A program made the position numbers and the translations under genes. 64,000 nucleotides of DNA from Jatrophihabitans telluris (GTDB taxonomy: Bacteria; Actinomycetota; Actinomycetes; Mycobacteriales; Jatrophihabitantaceae). The stretch spans positions 3,968,001-4,032,000 of the forward strand of contig NZ_CP097332.1 of the NCBI RefSeq assembly GCF_023516435.1, given 5' to 3'. Shown here piece by piece: positions 40,324 through 48,201 of this stretch. The notes under the pieces were generated by a model. It did no database searches. It was not told where the DNA came from and was given only the letters and a program-made list of their open reading frames with translations. The stretch's first letter is position 1. Each line of letters begins with the position of its first letter.

Positions 40324-41220
40324 ATGCCGCTAAGGGGACGATCCGGGTGGTCGGCGTGCGTCGTCCTGCTGCTGGCGGCGACGCTCCTGGCCGGATGCGG
40401 GCGGGCACCGGCGGCTCACGCGGCCTTGGTGTCGTCACGGCCGGCCAACTCACAAAGGGCGCCCGCGCGAACCGGTGCCCCGCAGACTGCGACCCCGACG
40501 ATCGGCACCTCGTCGGCGAACCGGACCCGAGGTCTGACGCCCACCCATTCGCCGACCCGCACGCCTACCGCGCGACCCCCTGTAAAGGTGGCGCCAGCGT
40601 CGATCCCGCCGCTCTCGGCCGCCGCACGGGCCGAGGGCTTGATCGACGTTCGCAGCGTCGTCCCGGACGCGGTCATCGACCTGCGCTACGCGACCACGGA
40701 CAACTTCACCCGGACCCGGTTGTACCCGGCGAACGCGCGCTGTCTGGTGCACCAGTCCATGGTTGCGGGTCTGGTCACCGCGGCGCACCGACTTCGCGGG
40801 CTGGGATACCTGCTGGCGTTCTGGGATTGCTATCGACCGCATTCCGTTCAGGTTCGGATGTTCGCAGTCGTGCCCAACCCGAACTGGGTCGCCCGGCCCG
40901 GCCGCTACGCGCGCAGCCACGAAGCGGCCAGATCCGTTGACGTCACCCTCGCCCTTGCCGAGAGCGGCACGTCGTGTCCGTCGGCTCGTCGGGTCGATGA
41001 CCATTGCCTGCTGGACATGGGCACCGGCTTCGACGATTTCACCGCCCGCGCCTATGCGTTCGCCACTGCCGACGTCAGCCGCGTGGCGCGGGATCACCGA
41101 GCCACCCTACGCACCGCCATGAACGCCGGCGGCCTCAACGTCTACGTCGGCGAGTGGTGGCATTTCGACGGCCCTGGCGCAATGATCCAGCGACCGATCC
41201 TCGCGGCCCCGGTGAACTGA
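40324..41220 (+). CDS. VanX-type D-alanyl-D-alanine dipeptidase lipoprotein
   Basis: A 298-residue exported peptidase. Signal and lipobox VLLLAATLLAGC, a Thr/Pro-rich spacer to about residue 95, then the peptidase M15D domain: VIDLRYATTDNF, FWDCYRPHSVQ, zinc ligands in RSHEAARSVDVTL (His, Asp) and EWWHFD (His, with catalytic Glu). It cleaves D-Ala-D-Ala or other cell-wall dipeptides. No vanA/vanH gene is near, so a wall-recycling role is more likely than glycopeptide resistance. A perfect 18-bp hairpin follows the stop. Confidence 0.88.
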   Translation: MPLRGRSGWSACVVLLLAATLLAGCGRAPAAHAALVSSRPANSQRAPARTGAPQTATPTIGTSSANRTRGLTPTHSPTRTPTARPPVKVAPASIPPLSAAARAEGLIDVRSVVPDAVIDLRYATTDNFTRTRLYPANARCLVHQSMVAGLVTAAHRLRGLGYLLAFWDCYRPHSVQVRMFAVVPNPNWVARPGRYARSHEAARSVDVTLALAESGTSCPSARRVDDHCLLDMGTGFDDFTARAYAFATADVSRVARDHRATLRTAMNAGGLNVYVGEWWHFDGPGAMIQRPILAAPVN

Positions 41221-41256
41221 ACGCGCGGCGCTCCTCCCAAATCCCGCAGCGCTACA

Positions 41257-41265
41257 AAACGTCGA
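41257..41265. repeat. Candidate left attachment core
   Basis: AAACGTCGA, matching 47877-47885. Nine bases may match by chance in windows of this size (roughly one in twenty), so this needs a comparison with an empty site. Confidence 0.35.
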
Positions 41266-41304
41266 AGGCCCCCGCGATAAAGCGTTGCGGGGGCCTTCGA
41301 CGTT
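41258..41304. terminator. Perfect 18-bp stem-loop
   Basis: Arms 41258-41275 and 41287-41304 are exact complements (18 bp, GC-rich) round an 11-base loop. It would end transcription of the VanX gene; there is no long T-run. Its left arm overlaps the candidate left attachment core of the island. Confidence 0.75.
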
Positions 41305-41382
41305 GCGGGCGCACTGAGCCAACATTGGACCCAATCACTGTGGGACCGGATCGGTCGGCTACTGGCCCAGGGCATCCCGGAA

Positions 41383-41751
41383 ATGCCCGTTGAACCGGCG
41401 GAACCATTTCGGCCCCGGCAGCGGCAGATCCGGCTCAAGCCAGCCCAAGTCCATGCCCTTGTGCAGGACTACCAAGCCGATAGCGCTGTGTCTGTGGCAA
41501 AGGTAGCCCGGCAGTACGGCATCAGCCACAGGACCGCTACCAACCATCTGCATCTTGCTGGGGTGAAGATCCGGCTGCAGAAGACCGGGCTGCCTGAGGC
41601 TGAAGTGGCCAACGCTGTGGCGCTGCGTGAACAGGGCTGGACCTACAAGGCGATCGGAGAACGGTATGGCTGTAGCCATACGGCGGTGCGGGAGGCGATT
41701 CGGCGAGCAAGCAGTGAAAACGATCCCCAGTTGGGTCCTGCTCCCAAGTAG
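41383..41751 (+). CDS. Helix-turn-helix protein, resolvase-like
   Basis: A 122-residue DNA-binding protein with two HTH-like blocks: SVAKVARQYGISHRTATNHL (residues 37-56) and a second in WTYKAIGERYGCSHTAVREAI. Tandem HTH units like these occur at the C-terminus of resolvases and in transposase-like regulators. No catalytic domain is present. As the first gene inside the island's left end it could be a recombination directionality factor or repressor; this is inference from position. Confidence 0.6.
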   Translation: MPVEPAEPFRPRQRQIRLKPAQVHALVQDYQADSAVSVAKVARQYGISHRTATNHLHLAGVKIRLQKTGLPEAEVANAVALREQGWTYKAIGERYGCSHTAVREAIRRASSENDPQLGPAPK

Positions 41752-41834
41752 CGACGTCAGCCTGAACGTATTTGTCGGACCGCCGTAATACCGTCTCCTC
41801 AACCTCGTACGACTCGTGTAAAGCGGAGGGTGAG

Positions 41835-42494
41835 ATGGGCGCCAGCGAACTGGACGACAAGTTTGGTGATCGAGTTCAAGATCTGTTCAACACAACTTGG
41901 GCGAAGGCCGTGGCCGGGACCATCCTCTTCATGGTCAGCGTTTGGCTATGGGGTGCCGGCTACACCTACGTACACCACAACGGCACGCAGCCCATGGTGC
42001 GACCGCTGATCTGGTGGCAAGACCAGCTAGCCCAGCTCGGCATCCGCTACCCACGCTGGTTGCAGTCCGTCACCGACTGGCAAGCGCCAAATCGGGGCTC
42101 GGCGGTCCTACTCGTCCTGGTCGTCGCAGCCCTCGCCATGTCGGTGGCAGCCAGCAGCATCCAGGCACCGGGCTATCGATTGGTAGGAGTGCTGGCACTT
42201 GTGCTAGGAGCGCAGTGGTTCGGGCTCGCCCGAACTATGCGCTGGTACCTGCTACTCGTCGCGGCACTCATCTGCCTGGTCGCACTGGTTGCGATCTGGA
42301 CGAAGCACAACGACTCCGATCTGCACTTCAGCAGCGCATACGTCCTGATCAAGACTATCGACGGACCGCTCGGCTTTCCAGCCCTACCGCTGATCCTCCC
42401 ACTGTCGCTTATCTACAAGGCCGTAGTCACTTTGCGGACAAGGACGTTATCCCGCCAGAAGCCGATCTGGTATCGCTTACGCTGCAGGACCTAG
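41835..42494 (+). CDS. Multi-pass membrane protein of unknown function
   Basis: A 219-residue protein with about five helices (AVAGTILFMVSVWLWGAGY near residue 25, LLVLVVAALAMSVAA, LVGVLALVLGAQWFG, LLLVAALICLVALVAIW and LPLILPLSLIYKAVV). SD GGAGGG is four bases before the ATG. No family was recognised. The last 15 residues of this frame are basic and unlike the rest, while the -1 frame directly continues with a well-formed sequence (see next entry), so the 3' end may be frameshifted. Confidence 0.55.
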   Translation: MGASELDDKFGDRVQDLFNTTWAKAVAGTILFMVSVWLWGAGYTYVHHNGTQPMVRPLIWWQDQLAQLGIRYPRWLQSVTDWQAPNRGSAVLLVLVVAALAMSVAASSIQAPGYRLVGVLALVLGAQWFGLARTMRWYLLLVAALICLVALVAIWTKHNDSDLHFSSAYVLIKTIDGPLGFPALPLILPLSLIYKAVVTLRTRTLSRQKPIWYRLRCRT

Positions 42495-42649
42495 ACGAGA
42501 GCAACGCATCACTGGCCGAGACACCGGCTGCAAATGTCGTACGGGCACTTGCAGCTTGCCAGTTAGCAGCGAGCAGCACGCCAGAAGCCCGTTTCTGGTA
42601 CAGGCTGTCTCTCACGCCACAGGCCAAGGGAGCGTGGCGACCACGCTAG
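42415..42649 (+). pseudogene. Probable frameshifted C-terminal part of the membrane protein
   Basis: In the -1 frame relative to the membrane-protein gene, the sequence from FADKDVIPPEADLV to SSTPEARFWYRLSL is acidic, balanced in composition and protein-like for about 75 residues before a TAG. It has no start or SD of its own. It reads naturally as the lost cytoplasmic tail of the upstream gene, joined by a one-base change near 42415-42435 or by ribosomal frameshifting. Confidence 0.45.
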
Positions 42650-42682
42650 CCCGGGCCAAACGAGGCACTGACCGAGTACGGA

Positions 42683-43069
42683 TTACCCAAAGAACACCCC
42701 ATCCGGATCGCGCTCGATCTCAGCCAGCAATGGTTCCGGTGAACCAGCCGTGCCATGACCGGCGTAGTACTCCCAACGGCCGGTCTGTCTCATCCAGTAC
42801 AGCGACCAGGCCAGCTCCCGGCCGGCGATCGGCAGGTACCGCAGTTGAGCGATCGGTCCGGCGGACCAATCGTCGGGTAGTAGCTCGCCGGTGAATGGGT
42901 TTTTGGGCATCGAGCCGAGATAGTGACGTTCCACGATCGTCACCCGGTTACCCCGGGCTTTGGCTTCCACTCGGTACAGCAGTTCGTTGGTCTCTGGCAC
43001 CATCTGGATGCACCAGCGCTGGATCAACTCGACGGCCTCAGCAGGTGGCCGGTCAGCGGTGGCGGTCAT
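42683..43069 (-). CDS. DUF3024 family protein
   Basis: A 128-residue protein with the DUF3024 layout: an N-terminal RWCIQMVPE, a middle ending APIAQLRY-like IAQLRYLP, then WSLYWMRQTGRWEYY and the closing LLAEIERDPDGVFFG. The family is widespread in actinobacteria and has no known function. Its gene starts within the 3' end of the 411-residue protein gene (4-bp ATGA overlap), so the two are translated as a unit. Confidence 0.8.
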   Translation of the reverse strand: MTATADRPPAEAVELIQRWCIQMVPETNELLYRVEAKARGNRVTIVERHYLGSMPKNPFTGELLPDDWSAGPIAQLRYLPIAGRELAWSLYWMRQTGRWEYYAGHGTAGSPEPLLAEIERDPDGVFFG

Positions 43070-44301
43070 GCTGCTCGGCTCGCGGCCTGCTGCCAGTCGA
43101 CCAACTGTGGCTGCATCACTTGCACTGGGATCTCTGGGAGTTCGGCGTGAGCCAGTCCTTGCTGGTCGGGCGGGTACAACAACGCTTCCAGGGCATCGTC
43201 GGGCAGGGTTTCGGGTTCATCGCGCAGAAGCTGCTGCAGCTCCAGTCGGTAGATGCCATCCGTATCACTGTCTGGTGCTGGGGGCAGGCTGTCGGGGAAA
43301 GCGTGGCGCACATGGTCATAGACCTGATCGGCGAAGCGAGGCCACCAGCCGGTACCCCACCAGCGTTCGGTGAAGGCCGAGGAGCCGGCTACCGATAGCA
43401 ACCGCAGAGTGGCTTCTGGCCCGGCAACCCGTTCTATGTGCTGCCAGTCAGCAAGAGAACTGGCGACACTGTTCTGTACCAACGGCCAGTCCTCGCCCAA
43501 CAGTTCGCCGACACTGGCTCCGTCATCACGGCCGATTGAGCGTTCCGGATCCAGCAGCACCGCGCAGACACCGTTCCAGTCCACGCCCTTGGTAGTGAGG
43601 TAGGGACGGACAGCTTTGGTAGTCACGATGTTCAGCTTGGCCATAGCCACCTGGGAAATGATCTGACCACCGGCGTGGACGTCTTCCAAGGCGGTATTCC
43701 GCCAGCAGTGCAGCACGATCCCGTGGGTGGCAGCCATCAGGACGGGATCAGGCATCACGCCAGGCGCGTCGTGGGCCACACGCTGCACCACGCTGCCGTA
43801 AGCCTCATCGGCATCCAAGGCCTTCAAAGCCGTGATCGTTGGGCCACCCCGGAAGCGAGCAGCTACCCGGCCGACGTAGCCGTGGTACAGCCGGTTCATG
43901 AAACCTTTAGCGGCGGCAGGATCAGTGTCAGCGGCTAGCCGGATACGCGTCGGATCTAAGAGCCCAAGCGGTGCTGCAACATCACGCACCACGACTGGGA
44001 TCAGGCCATGCGACGACGCGATAGGTTCACTGGCTTTGGTCACCATGTCGAACAGACCGATACCGTCTTCTGGCTGATCCAGCAGCGACAGCGCCGGCAC
44101 GAACCGCAATGTCTCATCGAAACCGTCCCCAGCCCCGTATTCGACACCGAGCACCATGCAGGAACGCTGCAGCACCACCAGCATCGCGACCGAACCCGCA
44201 CCAAGCAGGGGCTGCTGCGTACGTGGCAACGCCTGCCAACCAGCATCAAAGAGTGGAGCCAGCAGCCCAGTAAGGTGATCAGGTAAAAATGACTGTGCCA
44301 T
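43066..44301 (-). CDS. Unrecognised 411-residue protein
   Basis: A soluble, Asp/Ala/Leu-rich protein without signal peptide, membrane helix or nucleotide-binding loop. Notable stretches are HGIVLHCWRNTALEDVHAG (about residue 195-213, with two His, a Cys and an acidic pair), VAMAKLNIVTTKAVRPYL, and a Trp-rich ERWWGTGWWPRF near residue 325. I recognise no family. It is the first gene of a two-gene unit with DUF3024 protein, under a good promoter with almost no leader. Cargo position on an island makes a defence, toxin-antitoxin or stress role possible but unproved. Confidence 0.65.
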   Translation of the reverse strand: MAQSFLPDHLTGLLAPLFDAGWQALPRTQQPLLGAGSVAMLVVLQRSCMVLGVEYGAGDGFDETLRFVPALSLLDQPEDGIGLFDMVTKASEPIASSHGLIPVVVRDVAAPLGLLDPTRIRLAADTDPAAAKGFMNRLYHGYVGRVAARFRGGPTITALKALDADEAYGSVVQRVAHDAPGVMPDPVLMAATHGIVLHCWRNTALEDVHAGGQIISQVAMAKLNIVTTKAVRPYLTTKGVDWNGVCAVLLDPERSIGRDDGASVGELLGEDWPLVQNSVASSLADWQHIERVAGPEATLRLLSVAGSSAFTERWWGTGWWPRFADQVYDHVRHAFPDSLPPAPDSDTDGIYRLELQQLLRDEPETLPDDALEALLYPPDQQGLAHAELPEIPVQVMQPQLVDWQQAASRAA

Positions 44302-44312
44302 ATACGCATCCC

Positions 44313-44340
44313 ATTATGGCAGCCCCTAGGCATTAGTCAA
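44313..44340 (-). promoter_or_regulatory. Promoter of the 411-residue/DUF3024 gene pair
   Basis: On the minus strand TTGACT (44340-44335), a 16-bp spacer and CATAAT (44318-44313), both near consensus, in an AT-rich stretch. Transcription would begin only a few bases before the ATG at 44301, so the leader is very short or absent. Confidence 0.6.
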
Positions 44341-44469
44341 GAAACATGTTAATAGATATTTAATAACTTGAGATCCGTTTCGGACTGTAACTAACAACCG
44401 CCAGTGAGACCATCACGGACGACCAGACCCCTCAAGAAAGCCACCGTCCACAAACCTCAAACGCAGTCA

Positions 44470-45261
44470 CTAGAACAACAGCCTCTCGATCCTCCCCAAG
44501 AGATCGCCTACGCCAACAACGGATCCCGAAATAATCGCAGCCGGGTAGGCCGACAGCTCCTCAGTACGCGCCGTAAGGTCACCGAGCATTGGTGTCGGCT
44601 GCTCGTATAGCAAAAATGCGTTTAGATCGTCGGGAATCAGTTGCACGTTCTCGCGAGTTAGGCTCAGCCGCTCCGCCCGCGACGATACGTTTGTGAAGGT
44701 GAGGGGCCGCGGGCCCAGGTCGACAAATAGCAGGGCACCGAGCGGAGCCTCGCCCGCCCCCAGAACAGTGATCAACGAGCCGCCGGCAAGTCCACCCGCA
44801 GAATCAGCCACAGTTCTGACGGTCTGAAGGCGCGCATTGCTGCTATCGAGGCGTTCGTCACCCACGATATCGGGGAAGCCTGCGTAGAAGGCCGCCACGA
44901 ACACAGCTCCGGACGCTGCGAGCAATGCATTCAGGACCAGCAGCAGCGGGATGTTGCGAACATCCACGAAGGCGAGTGCGGCGATGGCACCGAGAATCGC
45001 AAAGCTTACGCTCTCCGCAAGAATAGCTGCTTGTTTTCGATCCACAAGATCGGCCAAGACACCGGCATACATCGGTGACAGGAGGGTGGCGACAAGTGGG
45101 CCAGTCATTACCAGCGATACGGAGGTCGAATCTAGCTTGAGCGAGACGGCCAGATAGAAGGGCACGACGAGGGTGGTTGCGGTCAGTCCAAGCGCGGATA
45201 CTAAGCGCCCAAGCCAAAATATCCGCATAGTAGGCAGAGGTGGCGCCATTGTTCTGGACAT
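44470..45261 (-). CDS. Truncated MFS transporter with a foreign-looking C-terminus
   Basis: A 263-residue protein. Residues 1-185 are the N-terminal half of a major-facilitator carrier of the macrolide-exporter type: FWLGRLVSALGLTATTLV, MYAGVLADLVDRKQAAIL (motif A), six helices in all. The C-terminal half of an MFS protein is missing; instead some 80 mostly polar residues follow (TFTNVSSRAERLSLTREN... to IERLLF). The gene is probably a remnant or chimera formed within the island and unlikely to transport by itself. Confidence 0.6.
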   Translation of the reverse strand: MSRTMAPPLPTMRIFWLGRLVSALGLTATTLVVPFYLAVSLKLDSTSVSLVMTGPLVATLLSPMYAGVLADLVDRKQAAILAESVSFAILGAIAALAFVDVRNIPLLLVLNALLAASGAVFVAAFYAGFPDIVGDERLDSSNARLQTVRTVADSAGGLAGGSLITVLGAGEAPLGALLFVDLGPRPLTFTNVSSRAERLSLTRENVQLIPDDLNAFLLYEQPTPMLGDLTARTEELSAYPAAIISGSVVGVGDLLGRIERLLF

Positions 45262-45442
45262 ATGCTTCTTTTGTGTTCCTGATCTAGTGGGTGTTGACGA
45301 TACCGGGGCGCAGCCACGGTGCCGATCGAATCCGAGGATGCAATGCCCGTTGGTGAAACGCTAGCGGGAGCGCTCGTTCACGCAGCACAACCTTGCTTGC
45401 CCTACGGTCGGCTGCCAAGAGCGGGCTCAAGCATAAGAAGGT

Positions 45443-46000
45443 CTAGTCCTCCCATGTCGTAAGCCGCTGCCACAATTCCCACAGGGCTGTCTTGTTGCTA
45501 TCCCAAGTCAGCATCTGGGAGGCAGTTTCGTAGGACAACCAGCGTATTTCGGTATGCTCCTCGGATAGCCGCACTCGGTGGCCAGTAACGTCCGCCCCGA
45601 ACGCATACTCGGGAACGACGAAGGTGTTTCTCGCCCAGGACGAACGCTGTTCAAAGAAGTACGCCGGAATAGACGATCGCGTATCGAGCTCGATGATCGA
45701 GACTCGTCCGTCAATGGACAACTCCTCGCCGAGTTCTCGAGCGGCCGCCTCGCTCGGACCTTCAGTTCCTTCGCCACCACCTGCCACGCCCTGCCACGCA
45801 TCGAAGTCTGCACGATGGAGAACTCCAAAACGGTAACCTCGTGAGGTTCGCCGAAAGGGGATGACAAGTACTTGTATCGGTTGTCTGGTCACGTACCCGC
45901 CATTCGAATCGATGTGCGTGGCCAACGATAGCTGAGTGCTAGACCGACTGAGGGGCGTTTGCGCACCGAAATCTGGGGTCGCTCTTAGGCCCCGCTCCAC
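45443..46000 (-). CDS. NUDIX hydrolase
   Basis: A 185-residue pyrophosphohydrolase. The Nudix box is seen as GGGEGTEGPSEAAARELGEE, matching Gx5Ex7REUxEE, after an IQVLVIPFRR strand. The first 38 residues are irregular, so translation may really begin at an internal GTG near VTRQPIQV. Members hydrolyse nucleoside diphosphates linked to another group; this one has a dNTP/(di)nucleotide-type strand order but no specific mark. Island cargo, divergent from the recombinase genes. Confidence 0.8.
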   Translation of the reverse strand: MERGLRATPDFGAQTPLSRSSTQLSLATHIDSNGGYVTRQPIQVLVIPFRRTSRGYRFGVLHRADFDAWQGVAGGGEGTEGPSEAAARELGEELSIDGRVSIIELDTRSSIPAYFFEQRSSWARNTFVVPEYAFGADVTGHRVRLSEEHTEIRWLSYETASQMLTWDSNKTALWELWQRLTTWED

Positions 46001-46046
46001 CGGTTGGGGCTGGCTGGGGCGTGGCGTAGAACGAGGATGCCCTTGT

Positions 46047-46217
46047 GTGGCCAGCAGGATCGGACTAGCCGTTGACGCGGCCCGACTCGCCCGATCCAGC
46101 CAGCAGTACTACGCCATCGTGGAACGCCTCGCCGAGCAAGACGCTGAACTGCACCTGTATGACCTCACCGATGGGATCCAGTTGCTCTTCCTGGAATACG
46201 GATTGCGCCATGTCTGA
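46047..46217 (+). CDS. Small protein co-translated with the serine recombinase
   Basis: A 57-residue helical, acidic protein (SRIGLAVDAARLARSSQQYY, then VERLAEQDAELHLYDL and a hydrophobic end). GTG start with a weak GAGG about ten bases before. It overlaps the recombinase start by 8 bp, so it is likely translated together with it. A recombination co-factor is possible; nothing in the sequence proves it. Confidence 0.5.
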   Translation: MASRIGLAVDAARLARSSQQYYAIVERLAEQDAELHLYDLTDGIQLLFLEYGLRHV

Positions 46218-48201
46218 ACCCACCATCACCAACACTGACACAGATCCGGCCGCTACCGCCGCCGTGAAAGCCCTGATCTACCTGCGGGTTTCTACCGCCC
46301 GACAGGCCACCAAGAACGGTGAAGCCGAAGGCTATTCCATCCCCGCACAACGCCAGGCCTGCCTGCGACGAGCCCATGAACTCGGCGCCGTGGTGGTCGA
46401 GGAATACGTCGACGCCGGAGCCTCCGCCCGGTCGGCTGGCCGTGACGGCCTGCAAGCCATGCTCGATCGGGTGCGGGAGGGTGACATCTCCTACGTCATC
46501 GTTCACAAACTCGACCGCCTCGCTCGCTCCCGGATTGACGACGTCGAAATCCAGATCATCTTCCACCACGCCGGAACCACTCTGGTGTCCACCAGTGAAC
46601 AGATCGACGACAGTCCCTCCGGGTCACTGCTGCACGGCATCATGGCCACCATCGCCGAGCACTACTCCAAGAACCTGTCGTTCGAAGCCAAGAAAGGCCT
46701 GGCTGAGAAGATCAGGCGGGGTGGCACCACCGGCGTTGCTCCCTTGGGTTATCTCAACAGCACCGAGCGGGTCAACGGGGGGGAGGTCAAGACCATCACG
46801 CTGGACCCGGAACGGGCACCGCACATCCACTGGCTGTTCCAGCAATACGCCACCGGTGACTGGTCAATCTCTGACCTAAGGGATGCCCTGAAAGAACGCG
46901 GCTTCCTAAGCCGCACCACCCGGAAGCTGGTCGGTAAACCGATCACCTCAGCTCAAGTCCACCGCATCCTGGCCCACCCGTACTACAAAGGCATGGTCGT
47001 CTTCCACGGCCTAGCTCACCCAGGCAACCATGAACCCTTGGTAGACGAAGTGCTCTGGCAACAAGTCCAAGACCTCCTGGCCGACCGGCGCATCGCTGGT
47101 GACCGCTCCTGGCGACACGGGCACTACCTCAAAGCCGCCCTGCGCTGCAGTCGCTGTGACAGTCGACTGGGCTACGGCACCGCCAAAGGGAGGGGCGGGA
47201 ACTACGACTACTTCTTCTGCCTCGGCCGCTTCACCAAACGAACAAGCTGCGACCTGCCCTACATCCCGGTGCCCGAAACCGAAGCTGCTGTCCAAAAGCA
47301 CTGGCTCGCTGTTCGCTTCACCGACCAAGAGATAGAGACCTTCAGCAGCCGGGCACGGACAGATTTAGAACGCTCGGCTGAATCCGGCGCACGGTTGATC
47401 ATCGACCAGAAACGCCGCCTGGCCCAGCTGGACCGACAGGAACAAAAACTGGTCGAGGCCTACCTGGCCGACGCTCTTCCAGTGACCACCTTGAAACAAC
47501 GCCAGACCCAAGTCGGAGCTGAGATAGCTGACGCCAAACGGCTCATCCAAAATGCTCAGGCTGCCACCGACCAGGTCAAGAACCGACTGGAACAAGTCCT
47601 AGACCTCCTGACCCATGCTCATCTGCTCTACGAAACCTGTGCACCCGAAGCCCGAGAACTGCTCAACACGGCTGTCTTTCACAGCTTCCACGTTGACAGC
47701 ACCGATCCCGACACTGGCGTCCGAATCTCCCTGGACGCCCCCCTGACCCCGGTCATAGCCGCAGTCCTAGCTGAACCGGGCAAACAGGACACGGCTCCAG
47801 CGGCAGGGCCGGAACCCGGCAGCACCGGGGGCAAGAACGCAAAAACCCCCACAGGGCTTACGCCCTCCGAGGGTTCAAACGTCGATCAGTTGGCGGTGGC
47901 GGTGGGATTTGAACCCACGGAGGCTTTTACACCTCACACGATTTCGAGTCGTGCTCCTTTGGCCGCTCGGACACGCCACCGCCGGACAGACTACCGCCCG
48001 GCGCCCGAGCGGAGAAATCAGCCGGCACGCAGACCGGGCACGTACACCGGGCATGCGCGCCGGGCACCCAGACAGGGCACGGTGAGCGGGCATCGTGAAA
48101 GCGGGCATCGCGAGCCGACTCAGCGACGGCCGGCGAAGAACTCCGTCAGCAGCGCAGCGCACTCGGCCTCCCGCAGGCCGGTAACGACTTCTGGGCGGTG
48201 A
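46210..48201 (+). CDS. Large serine recombinase (site-specific integrase) reading into tRNA-Ser
   Basis: A 663-residue integrase. The resolvase domain (residues 20-165) has LIYLRVSTARQ with the catalytic serine, then SIPAQRQACLRRA and VIVHKLDRLAR. A recombinase domain follows (GVAPLGYL, HRILAHPYYKG), then the zinc ribbon (LRCSRCDSRLGYG ... FFCLGRFTKRTSC) and a coiled coil around residues 385-480. From about residue 555 the frame crosses a terminator and the antisense of tRNA-Ser, ending 220 bp beyond, inside antisense tadA. That tail is probably not native; excision would give another C-terminus. ATG at 46210. Confidence 0.85.
   Translation: MSEPTITNTDTDPAATAAVKALIYLRVSTARQATKNGEAEGYSIPAQRQACLRRAHELGAVVVEEYVDAGASARSAGRDGLQAMLDRVREGDISYVIVHKLDRLARSRIDDVEIQIIFHHAGTTLVSTSEQIDDSPSGSLLHGIMATIAEHYSKNLSFEAKKGLAEKIRRGGTTGVAPLGYLNSTERVNGGEVKTITLDPERAPHIHWLFQQYATGDWSISDLRDALKERGFLSRTTRKLVGKPITSAQVHRILAHPYYKGMVVFHGLAHPGNHEPLVDEVLWQQVQDLLADRRIAGDRSWRHGHYLKAALRCSRCDSRLGYGTAKGRGGNYDYFFCLGRFTKRTSCDLPYIPVPETEAAVQKHWLAVRFTDQEIETFSSRARTDLERSAESGARLIIDQKRRLAQLDRQEQKLVEAYLADALPVTTLKQRQTQVGAEIADAKRLIQNAQAATDQVKNRLEQVLDLLTHAHLLYETCAPEARELLNTAVFHSFHVDSTDPDTGVRISLDAPLTPVIAAVLAEPGKQDTAPAAGPEPGSTGGKNAKTPTGLTPSEGSNVDQLAVAVGFEPTEAFTPHTISSRAPLAARTRHRRTDYRPAPERRNQPARRPGTYTGHARRAPRQGTVSGHRESGHREPTQRRPAKNSVSSAAHSASRRPVTTSGR
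47841..47875 (-). terminator. Terminator of tRNA-Ser
   Basis: On the minus strand, AACCC and GGGTT enclose an inner AGGGC-GTAA-GCCCT hairpin, followed by a T-run. It lies 15 bp after the tRNA 3' end. If the 9-bp attachment core at 47877 is right, this terminator was brought in by the island. Confidence 0.7.
47877..47885. repeat. Candidate right attachment core
   Basis: AAACGTCGA, matching 41257-41265, six bases from the tRNA-Ser CCA end. Candidate crossover site for the adjacent serine recombinase. Confidence 0.35.
47891..47980 (-). tRNA. tRNA-Ser (anticodon CGA)
   Basis: Ninety bases including an encoded CCA. Acceptor stem GGTGGCG/CGCCACC, discriminator G, anticodon loop CTCGAAA in a CGACT/... 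stem, long variable arm (GTGAGGTGTAAAAGCCTCC region) and a TTCAAAT T-loop. Reads UCG codons. Its 3' end abuts the integrated island. Confidence 0.95.
48022..48112. repeat. Degenerate GGGCAC/GGGCAT repeat
   Basis: Seven or so copies of a short GGGCAT/GGGCAC motif at irregular 13-17-bp steps fill the gap between tRNA-Ser and the tadA stop. A decayed version of the tandem arrays seen elsewhere in the window. Confidence 0.5.

Larger units (their letters stand above)
41257..47885. mobile_element. Integrated island of about 6.6 kb with a large serine recombinase
   Basis: The stretch has visibly lower GC than its flanks, more ATA/TTA-type codons, and hosts unknown genes. A large serine recombinase gene lies at the right end and runs into tRNA-Ser(CGA). 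A 9-bp direct repeat (AAACGTCGA) at 41257-41265 and 47877-47885 marks candidate ends, giving host-side joins at the VanX gene and the tRNA. Cargo: HTH protein, membrane protein, DUF3024 protein, 411-residue protein, truncated MFS, NUDIX hydrolase, 57-residue protein. Exact limits are inferred. Confidence 0.65.

Noticed and set aside
40324-41220. VanX-type gene as vancomycin-resistance determinant
   Set aside because: No vanH, vanA-type ligase or vanRS genes nearby; the lipoprotein form and context fit wall recycling better.
41258-41304. 18-bp hairpin as the inverted-repeat end of an insertion sequence
   Set aside because: Both arms are adjacent with an 11-base loop and no transposase lies between them; it is a stem-loop.
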